Assembly (NCBI RefSeq): GCF_000182925.2
Contig: NC_026507.1
Coordinates: 4,154,001-4,218,000 of the forward strand
Source: Neurospora crassa OR74A
Lineage: Eukaryota; Ascomycota; Sordariomycetes; Sordariales; Sordariaceae
DNA length: 64,000 nt
Direction of reading: 5' to 3'
Part shown: positions 46,552 through 60,046 of the stretch, one piece after another
Layout of the letters: each line of letters starts with the position of its first letter
Position numbering within the stretch: position 1 is the stretch's first letter
Notes under the pieces: generated by a model
The model's input: the letters and a program-made list of their open reading frames with translations, nothing else
What the model was told of the DNA's origin: nothing
Databases searched by the model: none
Program-made: the position numbers and the translations under genes

Positions 46552-48032
46552 TTACAGGCCCTTCTCGCCGACTGTCTGCTCTTCCATCCCCACGGCTTCC
46601 TCCTCGTCCACGACCGACTTGGAAACAACACCATCCTCTCTGTCCCTCACACCAATCTCCGCCGTAGTAAAGGCATCACAGGTATCCCTGTACCACGGCC
46701 AAAAGTTGACGGCAAGCGCATACGTCCACGCCACAGCAAAGAAGGCTAGGGGAACAACCATACTCATGGCCGTATCATGCATATCCGCCACGGCGCCCAT
46801 CAGCGGGGGGACCACAGCGCCACCAAAGACACCGGCAACAAGGAAGCCTGAGCCGCGCTTTGTGTGCCTACCGAGCCCGCGCATACCCAGCGCCATGATG
46901 GTGGGGAAGCAGATGGACTCGAAGAAGAGGGTGACGTAAAGCAGGGACATGCCCGTGTTTTCTCTCTGGGTGATGGTAGGGGCGACGAAGATGATGCATG
47001 CAGTGAGAAAGAGAAGGAAAACCTTGCGCGGGCGGACGAAGTGCATGATGGCTGCGCCGGCGAAGCGGCCAACGGCGAATGTCCCCTGAGCACCAGCCAG
47101 GAACTGAGCTCCCAAGGCGGAATCGGTGTTTTTGCGGGTTTCCGTCACGTAGTTGATGAAGTAACCGGCAATGGCAATCTGCGCGCCCGTGTAGCAGAAT
47201 TGGGAAAACGAGGCGTGGAAGAGGCGGTATTGTTTCCTGAATGGCTGGTCGGCATCGCCAGCATGGGTTTCAGCAGCCTGGTGCTGCATGTCTGCGTCGG
47301 TGATCTCGGGCAGTTCGATGAGGAAGAAGACGACGGCAAGGATGTAGACAAAGACGGCGATGGCCAAGTACACCCACTGCACGTTTTGGAGGGCGAGGTT
47401 ATCGTCGAAACCGAAGAAGACGTACGATCCGAGCACGGGGGCTACAACGGTACCAATACCGTTGAAAGCCTGGGCAAAGTTGATACGGATTTCCGAGTAC
47501 TTGGGCGGGCCGCATACAGTGATGTACGGGTTGGCGGCCGTCTCAAGAGAGCCCAGACCGTTGCCAATGATAAAGATGCAAACACAGAAGCCGGCGAAGG
47601 ACTTGGCCTTGATGCACGGGATCGCGAGAAGGGCGCCGAGGCCATAGAGGAAGAGACCCCAGATAAAGACGGCACGGTAGCTGAAGCGGCGAAGAATGTA
47701 GGCGGCATGGCCAAGGGAAGCGAGGGGGTAGGCACTGGGAAGAAGAAAAAGAGGTTAGCGGAGGTGGTGGTAGGAGTGGGGCGGAGAGGAAAGACATACC
47801 CAAAGTAAGCGGCTTGAAGACCAGCAGATCTCGCCTTTGTGATGTGGAGTGTCTCCTGAAAGTGCTTGTTCAGGGTGTCGAGCAGGCCATAGCTGAAGCC
47901 CCAGAGGAAGAAGAGGATGGTGACAAGGCAGAGGGGAAGGAGGGATTCTCGGAGGGAGAGCTCGGCTGCCTTTGTGACCTTGTCATCGCGCACTCGCAAG
48001 GAGCGCCTCTTCCACCACTCTCTCGAGAACAT
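46552..48032 (-). CDS. MFS sugar transporter, FucP (fucose/galactose:H+) family
   Basis: Exons 48032-47800 and 47734-46552, with a 65-nt intron (GTATGT), give 471 residues with about 12 membrane segments. FucP-type marks: ILFFLWGFSYGLLDTLNKHFQE in helix 1, SAGLQAAYFGAYPLASLGHAAY across the splice join, FIIGNGLGSLETAANPYITVCGPP, RINFAQAFNGIGTVVAPVLGSYVFF, and YFINYVTE in the second half. The family takes up L-fucose, galactose or glucose by proton symport at the plasma membrane. The tail after the last helix is acidic (VVDEEEAVGMEEQT). The ATG at 48032 is preferred over a GTG 15 nt upstream. Confidence 0.9.
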
Positions 48033-49552
48033 GGTGTTGAGTGTCACGGAGTGTCTTGTTGACTGGACTGTATCGTCCGTGTATGGGTAGGTGGGACAAG
48101 AATGGAGAAGGAAGTTCCAAAATCACCGGCAGGGCATGGGATTGAAGCTGTTGGGCCTGGGGGACAAAGTAGGTATCGGAGGAAGGATGCTGTGCCAGTC
48201 AACAACGAGGGCGTCGTGGCAACATAAATATACAAGACGGATCCAGACTCTGTTGAGTTGCACCTGTTCAGCGATGCTGTCTCTCTCCAGCCGGTTAAAC
48301 ACTCAACCGGGATAAAATCAGGGCAGCCTACCTAGCACGAGCTGGGCTGCGTGGTCTAGTAGTCTAGTCTAGCTAGTTCCATTGCAACCATTGTTCCGTG
48401 ATGAGGAGGGTCCCGTCAGGCTGGGGACATGTTGTCTATCAACGGTGTCTAGCCAAATGGGTAGGCCATGTCCCGAGATATCGAAAGGTTCCCCATGGGA
48501 CTTGTCGTCATGCCGCCTACATTCTAGACTGATTCTAGCCCGACCTAACTGAAGAGGCTCAAGGTCAGCTGGGCTGTCTCGCGCTTGTCTCGTTGTCTGG
48601 GGATGTTGGGGCCCATTCTGGAGCCAGTTGTGTCTGCGGGCGTCGATAGACGTCCAACATCGGGCCGATTCTGCATCTTTGTCCGGGGTTGTCCGGGGTT
48701 TTGTCCGTCGATGTTCTGGTTCTTCTCTGCCGGGGCCCCCCTGGCACCCCCACAACACGGGGTAGGAGGCGGGGGAAAGGGGCATCGATCACCAGTAGGC
48801 AAGTGGAGTGATGGTGGTTGGTTGAGTTTGGTTTGTTCGTGTTCGTTCGACGGAGCGAGGTGGTACTGTACATCACGCATCTGGGGGGTCTGGGGCGATC
48901 TGTTGCTGACCGCTTGAGAATCCATGTGCTGTTCGTGACAAATAACCTCAGCAACAGTTCCAGGACCGGGAAAACGTCGGCTACCTAATGCGTGTAGAGG
49001 TAGAGGTCCATACGTAGGATGGTAGGTAAGGGTCGGTTGGGGGAAGGGGGGGTCCGCTTTGCTGCTTGAGCCAACAACGAAGTCCTGGCAGCCCGTGATG
49101 TGAGAACTGAACTGATGGAACGCTGAGATGCCCAAGGGGGGTCTGTGGGGGAGGGTCTCCATCGACCCCATCTTTCACTGCGGGGAAGGAGGTGTCAGTG
49201 GTGGTACTCCCCCATGGGGAACGAATGGGGAAGGCATGTTCAACAGGGTTAGCGCTGACGCCCGATGAACGCCGATTGGCTTACAGTTCAGCACGGGCCC
49301 CACGTCACCCCGAAGTTTGCCCGTCTGAGCCCGCTTCGTCCCCGCCATGCCAACTCCGCAATTGACTTGCTGCCTTGGTACGGCTCGTTTAAGCATCAAG
49401 CTCACTGAGTAGAGGTACTGTATTCGTCGGTTAGCTCGGTTACTTCAGTTAGAGGTAAGTTAGGAGCATGTGGATGCATTTGGCCAAACCAGCCATGTGG
49501 GGCCATCCTTCCGTTTGGGGTTCACTCGCAGCGAAGTGGAAGCTCCCGTCCT
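48033..49552. other. Intergenic up to the transposon target site
   Basis: 1.5 kb of normal-composition DNA upstream of the FucP-type gene, ending at the MULE target duplication. Octamers at 48995, 49410 and 49450. Frames such as 48545-49171 (minus) lack family features. Confidence 0.45.
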
Positions 49553-49561
49553 GCCTGGAAA

Positions 49562-49627
49562 CGACCCGGATAATCCGACTGTGTTCGATTCCAATCCGAC
49601 TATATAGGGGCCGTCTGGCCAATAGCA
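49562..49627 (+). repeat. Left terminal inverted repeat of the MULE
   Basis: 66 bp, matching the right end at 62 positions. The outer base follows directly on the target duplication GCCTGGAAA. Composition is normal, unlike the AT-rich interior. Confidence 0.9.
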
Positions 49628-51199
49628 CAACCATGTTACCGCCCGCCAATTTCCCACCAAAATGACATACGTGCAATATCTGTACCAAAAGTTATTAGGA
49701 ATTATATATATGAGGTTCTCTAATATTGTGATTTACGTTGAAGGTATTGAAATTGTAGAGTTTATATTTATATTAGTATAATTATATTTATTGGTATTAG
49801 TAGTACTAGTTCGATTAGTAAGATTAGTACTATTGCTATTGTTATTATTAGTACAATAATTGCTATGATTACTACTAGTTAGACGGTGGTAGTTAATATA
49901 AATTTAAATATAGTTAGGAGGGAGGAGGTATCCCTTAATACGGTTGGTACTAGTATTGATACCCTTAATATATTAGTAACGGCGGCGAGGGAGGTTAGTA
50001 GTAGTATTATTAATTTTGGAACTCCCGTAGCTGTGCTTCTAGTTGTGCTTCGCGTTGCTATAACTCTCTTAATTCGTAGAGTTGTAAATAGAGTTGTGCC
50101 GCTTCTTATTTCGCACTCTTTGCTTTTGCCTTTGCCTCTTATTCCTTTTAATTTACTAGTATTGCTTTAGTTATTTTTTTTTTTTTGGGCGGTAGTTAAG
50201 TTAATATTTTGGGAGGGGTATTATAAATTAGATTATATTTAATATTAGAGGAGGAGGGGGTGAGACGAGGTATAGCGGGTATAAGTTAGGTACTATTGCG
50301 AGCCTTCTAGCGATTAGTAATAATTGGGAGGGGGTCTCTCTTTTTGTATAATATTAGCTAATTTATAGATAAAGGTTGTAAAAGTCTAGTTAATATAGTA
50401 GTTATATTAAATAATAGAGGATTACTTACTTTCTTTAGTTTTAACTACTAATATTTATTAATTATACTTTGAAGTATAGTACCGCCCGTATTTATAATAT
50501 TAAATAAATTATATTAGTAGGGTAATTTATATTGATGGTTAAAGTTAGTAGAATACTACCTTTATATTTTAGCTAAATTATACTATTTAGTAATAGTATT
50601 GCTAGCGAATATAGTTTGCCGTTGGAATAATTCGAGGTACGTAAAGCTAGTAACGAATTTTACCCTCCCCAATGCAATATAATTATACTTCGTAACGCTC
50701 TTTAAAATTTGGTAAGTATATTTACTAGCGAAGTTCTCTTTAAAGCGCTTAAGGGTTTCGGTAATAATTCTTAATAGTTGGTTGAGATTAATACAATAAT
50801 TCTTAAGTAGTGCTTTTAATACGCTATAGGCACCCTCTATACGAGAGGTTATACGTATACTAAAATTATAGTATAATTTAATAGCGAAATAGGTAAATTC
50901 GTACTTTAATAGGAGGTAAATATAAAGAAGGTAGTTGGTTATAGTTGTAAAAAGAGGGATTAATAATTATATAAATAATAATAGAAAGATGTAATTAATA
51001 TACTTTTTTACTTAAGGAACTCCCTTAATAATACCTTCTATTACTAGTAGAATCCCTCTTCTATATTAAAATAGACTACCGCCTTCCAAACTCCTAGAAT
51101 CCTATTTGTATTAGCGAATTAATTACGGTTTAAACCGTTAGGAGCTTTACTATTACTATTAATGGGTTAGTTGTAAGGGTTCTTAATATTTAATTCTAA

Positions 51200-52050
51200 A
51201 TAGTATTTATAGTTATCCCTATTAAGTATTATAGTAGTAATATAATAAGCATTAAAGTCTTTATTGGTAGAGTTAATATTTATATAAGAGTAATTTTTAT
51301 ATAGATAATTCTTATTGCTACTTTAATTATTTAGTATTGTACTATTAAAATTACCCTCCTATTTCTTTTTAATATTGAAGGCGACGTTCTTTATTATGTA
51401 TTAGAAATAAATTTAGTATTAGGTAATAAGGAAGATTATTTAGTAAGCTTTTTTATAAATTTTATTGTAGTTTATAATAATAATTAGAAGGGAGGGGATA
51501 CTATATTTTGAGAGTATAGTTTCGATTTATTGAAATGTCTATATAAAGTAAGTTTCCTTCTCTCTATTTAATAAGTAGTAAATAATATTGAAAATTATAT
51601 ATATAGCTATTATACTATATATTTGAAGGAGAGGTATATTGAATTTATTGATTTTATACGTATAGTTTAAGCTTATAACTTTTGGATTTTTCTTTAATTG
51701 TTCAATATATTAGGGATAAGTTTAGAATATTTTCTTTATTAAACTATCCTTTTCGTTATTATAATAATAAACGTTCTTATAAATGTTTTTGGTTTTAATT
51801 AAATTGTTTAAGAATTGTTGGGTAGGAATTAGAGTATTAATTAATTTCTATTTGTTAATTGCTAGTATATTAAAAATATTGCGCCTAGTAATTATAATAT
51901 TAAATTCTTTATAGATAAATAAAGTAATATCGGTTAAGGAAGTCTTTAGTTGCTTTATTATATAAAGGATATTTTCCTCTACTTTACTAATACATTAAAG
52001 TTAGCGGTTAGCGGCGTAGTATATTACGCTATCCGGATTGAGGTTGTATA
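51200..52050 (-). pseudogene. MULE transposase remnant
   Basis: Reading the minus strand from about 52,030, one frame gives CISKVEENILYIIKQLKTSL, DITLFIYKEFNIIITRRNIF, then YIEQLKKNPKVISLNYTYK followed by INKFNIPLLQIYSIIAIYI. The second group matches the start of the MULE DDE transposase core, whose family form is a DxTYKTNxFxMPLL motif; the first Asp position reads Asn here, as RIP would produce. Further on, KYSIPS and YIIKNV fit the later IPxP...IWHINKNV region. About five or more stops interrupt this part (TGG, CAA and CGA codons turned to stops are the expected RIP outcome). It is not functional. Confidence 0.75.
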
Positions 52051-52887
52051 TATAAGTAGATATTATAAGTGTGAATTATTATATTATAAATTTGGTGGAT
52101 AATACGAGTTTTACTTTTTATTTATAGTTTTTTTTTATATTGTCCGTTAACAGTTGAAGGGTAGTTTCGATAGTCTTATACTTCTTACTATAGTATAACA
52201 GTCCTTTAAAATATTTGAAATTATATTACGCCGGTTTACTATAGCAGTAATTACTAGTGCGTATCTTAATAACCTTAAAACCGATTTCAGTAATTGCAAT
52301 ATTAATCTCTTTAACAGCAGCATTAACGTTAGTCTAAGACTAAATAGAAAGCTTATTAAAGGTAAGCTCCCCTTTACTAACCGACTTCGCTTTATTTAAT
52401 ATATTTAATTCTTTATTTAATTTATTACTCGACGACGAGGAGGACGAGGAGTTCGAACTTAAGGTCGATAGGGAGTAACAATAGCGGAATAGAGCGATAG
52501 CGGGAATTGGAGATAGCTTCTCTTCTTTAATAAGTTTATTAATATCGAGAAACTCTTTATTATTATTGCGTAGTTCGGTCTTAATCTATTTAAGAGAGGG
52601 AGTCGGATTAAGTACGCGTGCGGGCGCGAGTATGGGGGAGGAGGCGGTTAGATTTACGATTTTAAGTATTTCTATAGTATACGGTTAATTACTATATTAG
52701 ACGAGAACCCCCCCTTTAATATTATATTTATTAATTACGATGGTAAATAATAACGGTAATGGCGACGGCGATGTGTTCGATTGCTTTAATCGTTACTATT
52801 AATGTATAGAAATGTTACTCGATGTTGCTCGCTAGCAAATTTAGCGGGCGCTAATATGGTGGCTTACGATTTGCTATTGGCTAGACG

Positions 52888-53227
52888 TGTTAGGAGGCCA
52901 AGAGCTCGTACACCGAAGTACCTCAACGGCTGCTACTCCCCTTCGTTAACCGACGCGTAGGATTACTAACAATAACGCCTATATCGGATTAGGCTTATAA
53001 GAAAGATAATCCGGCACCGCGCTAAAGCGCCAAACTAGTACGAAATTCTATAATATTCATTAGCGGATAAATAAAGTTTATATAAATATAAAAGAGGTTT
53101 AATAGAACGTAATTTATTATAGTCAGTAACTATTAATATATTTTTAAATTAACCTTTAATTTACCGTCCCCTACGTATAGCTACGACCGTAGTTACCTCA
53201 GCCTACCTTTCGCTTATATTCCTAATA
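52888..53227 (+). repeat. 5' LTR (340 bp)
   Basis: Starts TGTTAGGAGG and aligns along its length with the 3' LTR, the differences being mostly transitions. Both copies measure 340 bp by their shared ends. Confidence 0.88.
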
Positions 53228-55599
53228 AATTAATAATTCTTCCTCCAAGAATTAAACTAATACTATTAAAATATATATACGTAGCAGCCGGTCTATTTCT
53301 CGCACTACTAAAGCTACTCCTCGTCCCTCTCGCACTACTACCCCTATAATTACTATAATTAAAATAATTTAACTTCCTCTACCTTTATTATAATAACGTT
53401 AACTTACTATAGAGTCCGTTGAAGAAAATAATAACGAAAACTACCCCCCTACGCCGCTCCGGGCTCCTTATTTGTACCCCTAAATTTCGGAAGCTAATAA
53501 ACTTACGTATAAGTAATAATTATTCGAATTTTAGTTCGCCGTAATTAAATTCCTCCTCAATTACCTCCCTTCGTATATATTTTAATAGGAATAGTTCGCT
53601 TTCGTAGGCCTCACCAAATAAAATTTAATAAGAAACTACCCTCCTATCTCCACCGGGTTCTATTACTAGAATTACCTCTTCTATAATTAAATTTATATTT
53701 CTACTATAACTTCCCTTACTACCCTTTCGTCGGCAGTTATTACTATAGCCGCCCCTTTACTAACTGCAGCTACGTCGGCCTATATTAAATACCGGCCTAA
53801 ATATAATATTATTAAATTTATTAACGAAAATTTCTTATAATTATAGAACTATTTCTACAACGTCGATATATACTTTTAGGAATACTTCCGTATTTCCCTC
53901 TCGTTCGCTATTAACTATATTAAGGGCAATCCTAAAAATATATAAATTAAATATATATTAGTTCTCTATAGTAAACCCAAGTATAATACTATTTATAATA
54001 CGCCTATATAGAATAACCTCCGTACTTTCTTAAAAACCGAATATAATAGTAATACCTAAGCTATTAAATAATCCGCTCTTAATAAGTTCGAATATATATA
54101 GTAAAGCACCTCGAAAACCATTTGTAATTTCTATAACCGCTATTACACCGAAGAACTTAATCTATTATATAATTAACTAGAATATATTTAAATTATTACT
54201 TAAGCTAACCAATTATACCTTCTCTTTAAATAAAACATCCTCTTAATAACTAATATTAATATAATAAATAAAGTAATAACGTATATAGAATAGTTAGAAG
54301 GTTTAAAAAATATTAAACTATTTATATTATATTACTAAAACTAAATATCTTTAAAGTATAATCTATTATTTTTTTTATCTTCGTACCCTCCTACTTCCTC
54401 TTTAAATATCCCTTCTTAATTATTCTATAGTAATAACCCCTCCGATTTTCCCCGTCGCCCCCCTACTACTTTTTAAATAAATTTTAATTTTATTTATTTC
54501 CTTTATTACTAGAAAGGCTATATATATAGCCGGTATACCCAACCGAAGCTACTAAATACCTACTACAAATATAGTATAATAGGTTATTTTATAATAATAT
54601 ACTTAAACCGAACCTATTATAATTACAATTAAATCGGCTATCTAGTACGGAATTACCCTATCTCCGCAAATACCCCTTTATATAAAACAAATATAGAACC
54701 AATTATAATTAGAATAGTAACTACAATTACCTAGAATAATATAAGTAAATCGCAAATATATTTAGAAACGAAATTATTAATAAGGACTTATAGAAATTAG
54801 TAGAATATACGAAGGTTAATAAATTCGGGCGCGGAATTAAACTTAATTAATAAATATTTATTCCTATCGAACATAAAAATTAATTTAATACCCTATTATC
54901 TTATTAATTTTTCCCTTTAACCTATTCCTATATATAGTACAACTACTTATTTTATTAAAATATATAACTCCTATAGTACTAAACGGATAAAGTAAATTAC
55001 TTTTACTATAGTTAAATCTCTAACCGTAGAAATTATCTTCGGTTACCCCTAGCTTTATAAATAAAACCCCAATATTAATTAGTAGTAATAATTATTTTAA
55101 TTTCGTATTAAAATTAATAATTTCGTATTAAATATAATATTAACAAAGGAAGTATATAACACTATAATTATCCTAGTAAAGCTATAGTAGGATTTAATTT
55201 TATTATTAGACCCTTAAGAAATAATAAGGGTAGAGGAGGGTTTCCGCCCTCCTGTACATACGAATATCCTATTCGAAATCCCCTCTTCCTTAATATTAAA
55301 ATTCGTAACCCTACCTATTGTAATAGAATTAACCGAATTACTTCCAATCCTTACCCCCCTAATAAAGGTTTTTCAAATAATATTTAATAATATCTACCCT
55401 ACCCTAGTACCCCCTACAGAATTAGCGCTACTATAACCCTTAGAATTACTAAAAGAAATAAAAAGCGAACCCACTATCCCTAAACTAATTATTCTACCGG
55501 AATATAAAGAATTCCAATCGGTATTCGAAGCCTCAACTATACCCCTACTCTAATATAACCGGCTAAAGTATTATATTAATCTAATTAAAAGGGAATTAG

Positions 55600-58320
55600 C
55601 GTTTTAGGGATTAATTTATATATTAAACATTAAAAAATTAGAAATATTACGCAAATAATTAGCGGAAATACTCTAAAAAAAATAAATTCGTCCTTTTATT
55701 AACTTAGTAGGCACTCCTATTATTTTTATTCTAAAGAAGAATAAAAAGCTAAGGCTCTATATTAATTTTAGGGCGTTAAATAAAGTTATAAAGAAGAATT
55801 GTACAATACTACCCCTTATTTAGGAAATTCTAAATCGGTTATTATCGGCTAAAATCTTTATAAAATTGGATTTAAAGGACGTATACTATAGGATTTGGAT
55901 TTAAGAGGGAAACGAAGAGAAGATAGCGTTTCGTACAAAGTACGGGCACTATAAATTCTTAATTATATTAATAGGATTAGCGAACGCGCCGGCAATATTT
56001 TAAATATATATTAATAATACATTAATAGGGTTAATAGATACAATATATATTATTTACTTTAATAATATTCTAATTTATAGTAAAAATAAAAAAAACTATA
56101 TTAATTATATTAAGGAAGTCCTTTAATAGTTATAAAATTATAACCTCTATATAAACCTAAGTAAATACGAATTTTATATAAAGCGGGTATTATTTTTAAA
56201 ATATATTATTTCTCTAGAAGGTATATCGATAGACTTAGAAAGGGTTATAATAATTATAGAATAAAAAATTCCAACGAACGTTTATAATATTTAGATTTTC
56301 CTAGGGTTTACTAAATTCTATTAACATTTTATAATATTATACTCTAAAATAACGGCGCCCCTAATAGAATTATTAAAGGAGGATAAACGGAGGCTATTCG
56401 AACTTATAAAGAAAACGGAAGAAGTATTCGTAGAATTCAAAAAACTATTTTAAGAAGCTCCTATATTGTACTACTTCAACTTAGTATTATAAATTCGAAT
56501 AGAAATAGACGTATTAGACTTTATAATTAGGGCGGTTCTTATATAATTATATAATAATAAATAATATCCGGTAATTTTCTTTTTAAGGAAGAAATTACCG
56601 GAGGAAATTAAATATAAAGTTAGGAATAGAGAGCTATTAGTAATTATAGGAGTATTAAAAGCGTAGAAATAATATTTATTATATATAAATAAACCGTTCT
56701 TAATAATTATAAATTATTTAAACCTATAATATTTTTAAAAAAAGGAGCGGGCTAATATAAAGTAAAATTAGTAAGTATTAGAATTAATAGCATATAATTT
56801 TAAAATTAAGTATTACTTAAGAAAGTTAAATCTAGTAAATAGACTATTAAAGAAGCTACAATTGCGAAGAGAAGAATAGGAGGCAGAAAGCAACTACCTA
56901 TTAATAAAAATTATTAAAGGGGGCGAAGAGAAGGGTTAGGCAATAAAGGAAAGTTAAGTATTGAAAATACTAATAAAATAGGTAATTTTAATTAGAAAGG
57001 AAGTGTAGAGGATAGTAGTAGAAGAGAAGGAATAGTAATAGAATATAAGTAAAATAGAAGAGGGTTAAGCGTTAGAGGACGAAAGGGTTGAATTGCAGGA
57101 AGAAAGACGGAATTCGTAGGAGGAGGGCGAATTAAATAAAGAAAAAAGGAAGCGAAAGGAAATTAAAAATAATAATAGAGAGGATAGAATAGCAAGGAAG
57201 AGGGTAAGGGTTATAGGCGAAACCGCTATTAAATTAAGGAGGGAGGACAAAAGTATTATTATAAGAAATATAAGCGGGTATATAGTAGTAGCAAGGGTAT
57301 AGAAGGACGAAGAATAATTATTACTATTAAAATAATAATTATTAGAGGCGTAGAAGGAGGACCTATTTATTATCGAAGAAATATAGAAGAATAGTAAAGG
57401 GAAGAGATAGGTAAAGAATTAAAAAATAGAGGAAAATAGAATTCTATAGTATTAATACTAAATTTACGTTCCGGAATAAATATAGGCCGAATTATTCTAT
57501 ACTTACTATAATATAGTAATAGCCGGATACCTAGGCTAGAAGAAGATATTAAAGCGTATTAATTAATTCTATTACTAACCTACTATTACAATTAATATTA
57601 AATCTTATATCTATAAATATCTAGCGTACTAAAAAATTAAGCTTCGTAATTACTAATTATATAAATTATTAAAGTTATTATTTATTTTTACTATCCCCTA
57701 GTAAAATATTTTATACAACTTTATTATTAAAGTACTAAAATTATTCAACCCCGTATTTAATCGGACCTACAATATAATTCTTATTATTATCGACCGCTTT
57801 ACTAAGTATACTTTATATATCCCTATATAGAAGACGATTAACGCCTAGTAATTTATATTCCTTTTCTAACGAAACATTTTTTAGTAATTTAACCTCCTAA
57901 ATTTTATTATATTAAATAAAAGCAATTTATTTACAAATTAATTTTAAAAAATTTATTACAAATTTTTAGATATTCGTAGACGCTTTAATATAGCCTAGCA
58001 CCCCTAAATAAATAAATAAATAAAAAGGTAAAACTAAAATTTAAAATTATACTTTTAAATTTTCTATAATATAGAATAAGTTAATTAGGCTAAAAAGATT
58101 ATATTAGTACAATAGATGTATAACAATTATTTCTATACCGCTATTAAAAAGTCCCCCTCGGAGCTACTCTTCAAGTATTACCCTCGGGGACTGGCGGATT
58201 TAAAGCGAAGGCGGAGGATAGTCCTTCCAATAGCAATTACTAATCGGATCGATGAACTACTTCGCAAGCGGTTAAAAATCGTAGTAACCTTAGAAGTTAT
58301 TAATTAAAGGTACGTAAAAT
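55600..58320 (+). pseudogene. Fossil pol region (reverse transcriptase, RNase H, integrase)
   Basis: Reverse-transcriptase motifs of the Ty3/gypsy class are recognisable around 55,700-56,340, RNase H around 56,450-56,800, and integrase around 57,480-58,320, where a short open stretch keeps the integrase C-terminal sequence (YNNYFYTAIKKSPSELLFKY). The region is broken at many places by RIP-type change and cannot be active. Confidence 0.75.
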
Positions 58321-58852
58321 AATATAATAAAGTTTAAAAATTAAAAGAATTCAATATTGGAAGTTAGGTTTTACTTAATACGAAATATATTAAATAATGC
58401 TACTTAAATACTAAATTAGTAAATAAATTTTTAGGACCTTTCCAAATTACTAAGGTTATTAGAAAGAAGAAGATAGTATACCGATTTATATTCTCCGCAT
58501 ATTACTAAATCTATTTAATATTCCCTATTATTTTACTAAAACTATACTATAGGGATCCTATTATAATAGTACTACAAAGGGAAGTTGTAAATATTAAGGA
58601 GGATAATATTTAATACGAAGTTGAAGCGATTATAAAGTATTATAAATCCGGCTACTAACGTTAATTCTAGGTTAAATAAAAGGGGTATCCGGACAATGAA
58701 AATTCGTAGGTTTTATACAAGGATATAAATTACCCAAACCTATTTAAAGAATATAAAGTTAGGGAAATATAGTAACGGCGTATTAGCGGCGGGCCGACTA
58801 CTAAATTAATAAAGGTTAATTAAATAATAGAAGGAGAATAGTAATTATTAGA

Positions 58853-59225
58853 AATATAGAATAGAAATACAAAACGTAGACGTAAGATGTAAAACGCAAA
58901 ATACAAATATAAAACGTAGATATAAAACGTAAAATACAAATATAAAACGTAAATATAAAATATAAAACGTAGACGTAAGACGTAAAATATAAACGTAAAA
59001 CGTAGATGTAAAATGTAGATGTAAGGCGTAGAGTAGAGATATAAATAGAAATATAAAATATTAATATAAAATGTAAAAGTGAGGCGTAAAAAGTAGATAT
59101 ATAAAAGTAGAAATATAAGAATAGAGATATAAAATAGAAATATAAAGTAGAGATAAGAAAGTAGAGACGTAAAGTAGAGATATAAAGTAGAAATATAAAG
59201 CAGAAATGTAAAGTAGAAATAATAA
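58853..59225. repeat. Short tandem repeats (AAAACGTAGA/ATATAAA type) in the LTR fossil
   Basis: Degenerate 12-16-bp units built on TATAAAACGTAGA and TAAAGTAGAAA alternate for about 370 bp, downstream of the integrase remnant. All are purine-rich on the plus strand. Confidence 0.7.
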
Positions 59226-59345
59226 ATAGGATAAAGGAGGGGAAGGGAAGGTAATTTAATTTAATATAAGATATTAATAAAACGCTAAATAGAATATAAC
59301 CTGTATTTTCTATTATTACTCTAAACGAAAAAATTCTTAATAGCG

Positions 59346-59420
59346 TTTACTATTATCGATATAGGATTAAAACCTACGACCTTAGGAGGAATATTCCTAT
59401 ATACTACTACGCCTATCGAT
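59346..59420 (-). other. tRNA-like fold within the LTR fossil
   Basis: On the minus strand a 10-bp perfect stem (ATTATCGATA at one end, its complement at the other) encloses a D-arm-like GGCGTAGTAGTATA, and a 5-bp T-stem with loop TTTTAAT (GTAGG...CCTAT). This is what a tRNA gene with GGTTCGAATCC would become after RIP. The middle does not fold as a normal anticodon arm. A captured or SINE-borne tRNA is possible. Confidence 0.3.
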
Positions 59421-59993
59421 AATATTTATAAATATTATTTTATATTATTTATTTATAGTCCTCCCTTATAAACTCTAGTAATTTATTTAATTTCCTATTT
59501 ATAAATATTAGCCTCCTATTAATTGTTTAACGTTAGGGACTATAATTATAATTGGGGGAGGGAGGGATATAAATAAGAGTATTCGGTATAGAGATATTTA
59601 TAGGAGAACTATTATTATTAGTAATAAGATTGCTAGTAAGGGCTACCGGATTGATATTAGTATTAATATTACTGATATTATAGTAGTTAAATTTTAAATA
59701 GTCTTTATAATTGAAGTTCTTAGTTTGGAGTATATTAAGTAACGTTGTAGGGAGATTATTATTAATAAAGTATACTTATATTGTAACCTAAAATACTACT
59801 ACGGACTAATACAACCGCTATAAAAGGGGGGTAAGTAAGGGGCTACTAATATTAATAAAACGTATAATTTTAATTGTTATATCCTATATATCGTTCTAAA
59901 GATTATAAATACCGTAGGGGACTTCGAGTATATAGCGGCGCAACGATAGCGAATATTGCGATCTTTCGTTGAATTTTGGAAGGAGAAGACGTT

Positions 59994-59996
<3 letters not shown>

Positions 59997-60044
<48 letters not shown>
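59997..60044 (+). repeat. 48-base adenine run
   Basis: An uninterrupted run of A in the noncoding 3' part of the LTR fossil. It might be the poly(A) tail of a retroposed insert, but I found no matching duplication to prove it. Confidence 0.9.

Positions 60045-60046
<2 letters not shown>

Noticed and set aside
46864-47808. 314-residue open frame on the plus strand
   Set aside because: Antisense of the FucP-type transporter; it also crosses that gene's intron.
48545-49171. 208-residue minus-strand frame
   Set aside because: Pro/His/Ser-rich, out of register with any gene and without family features; probably promoter DNA of the sugar transporter.
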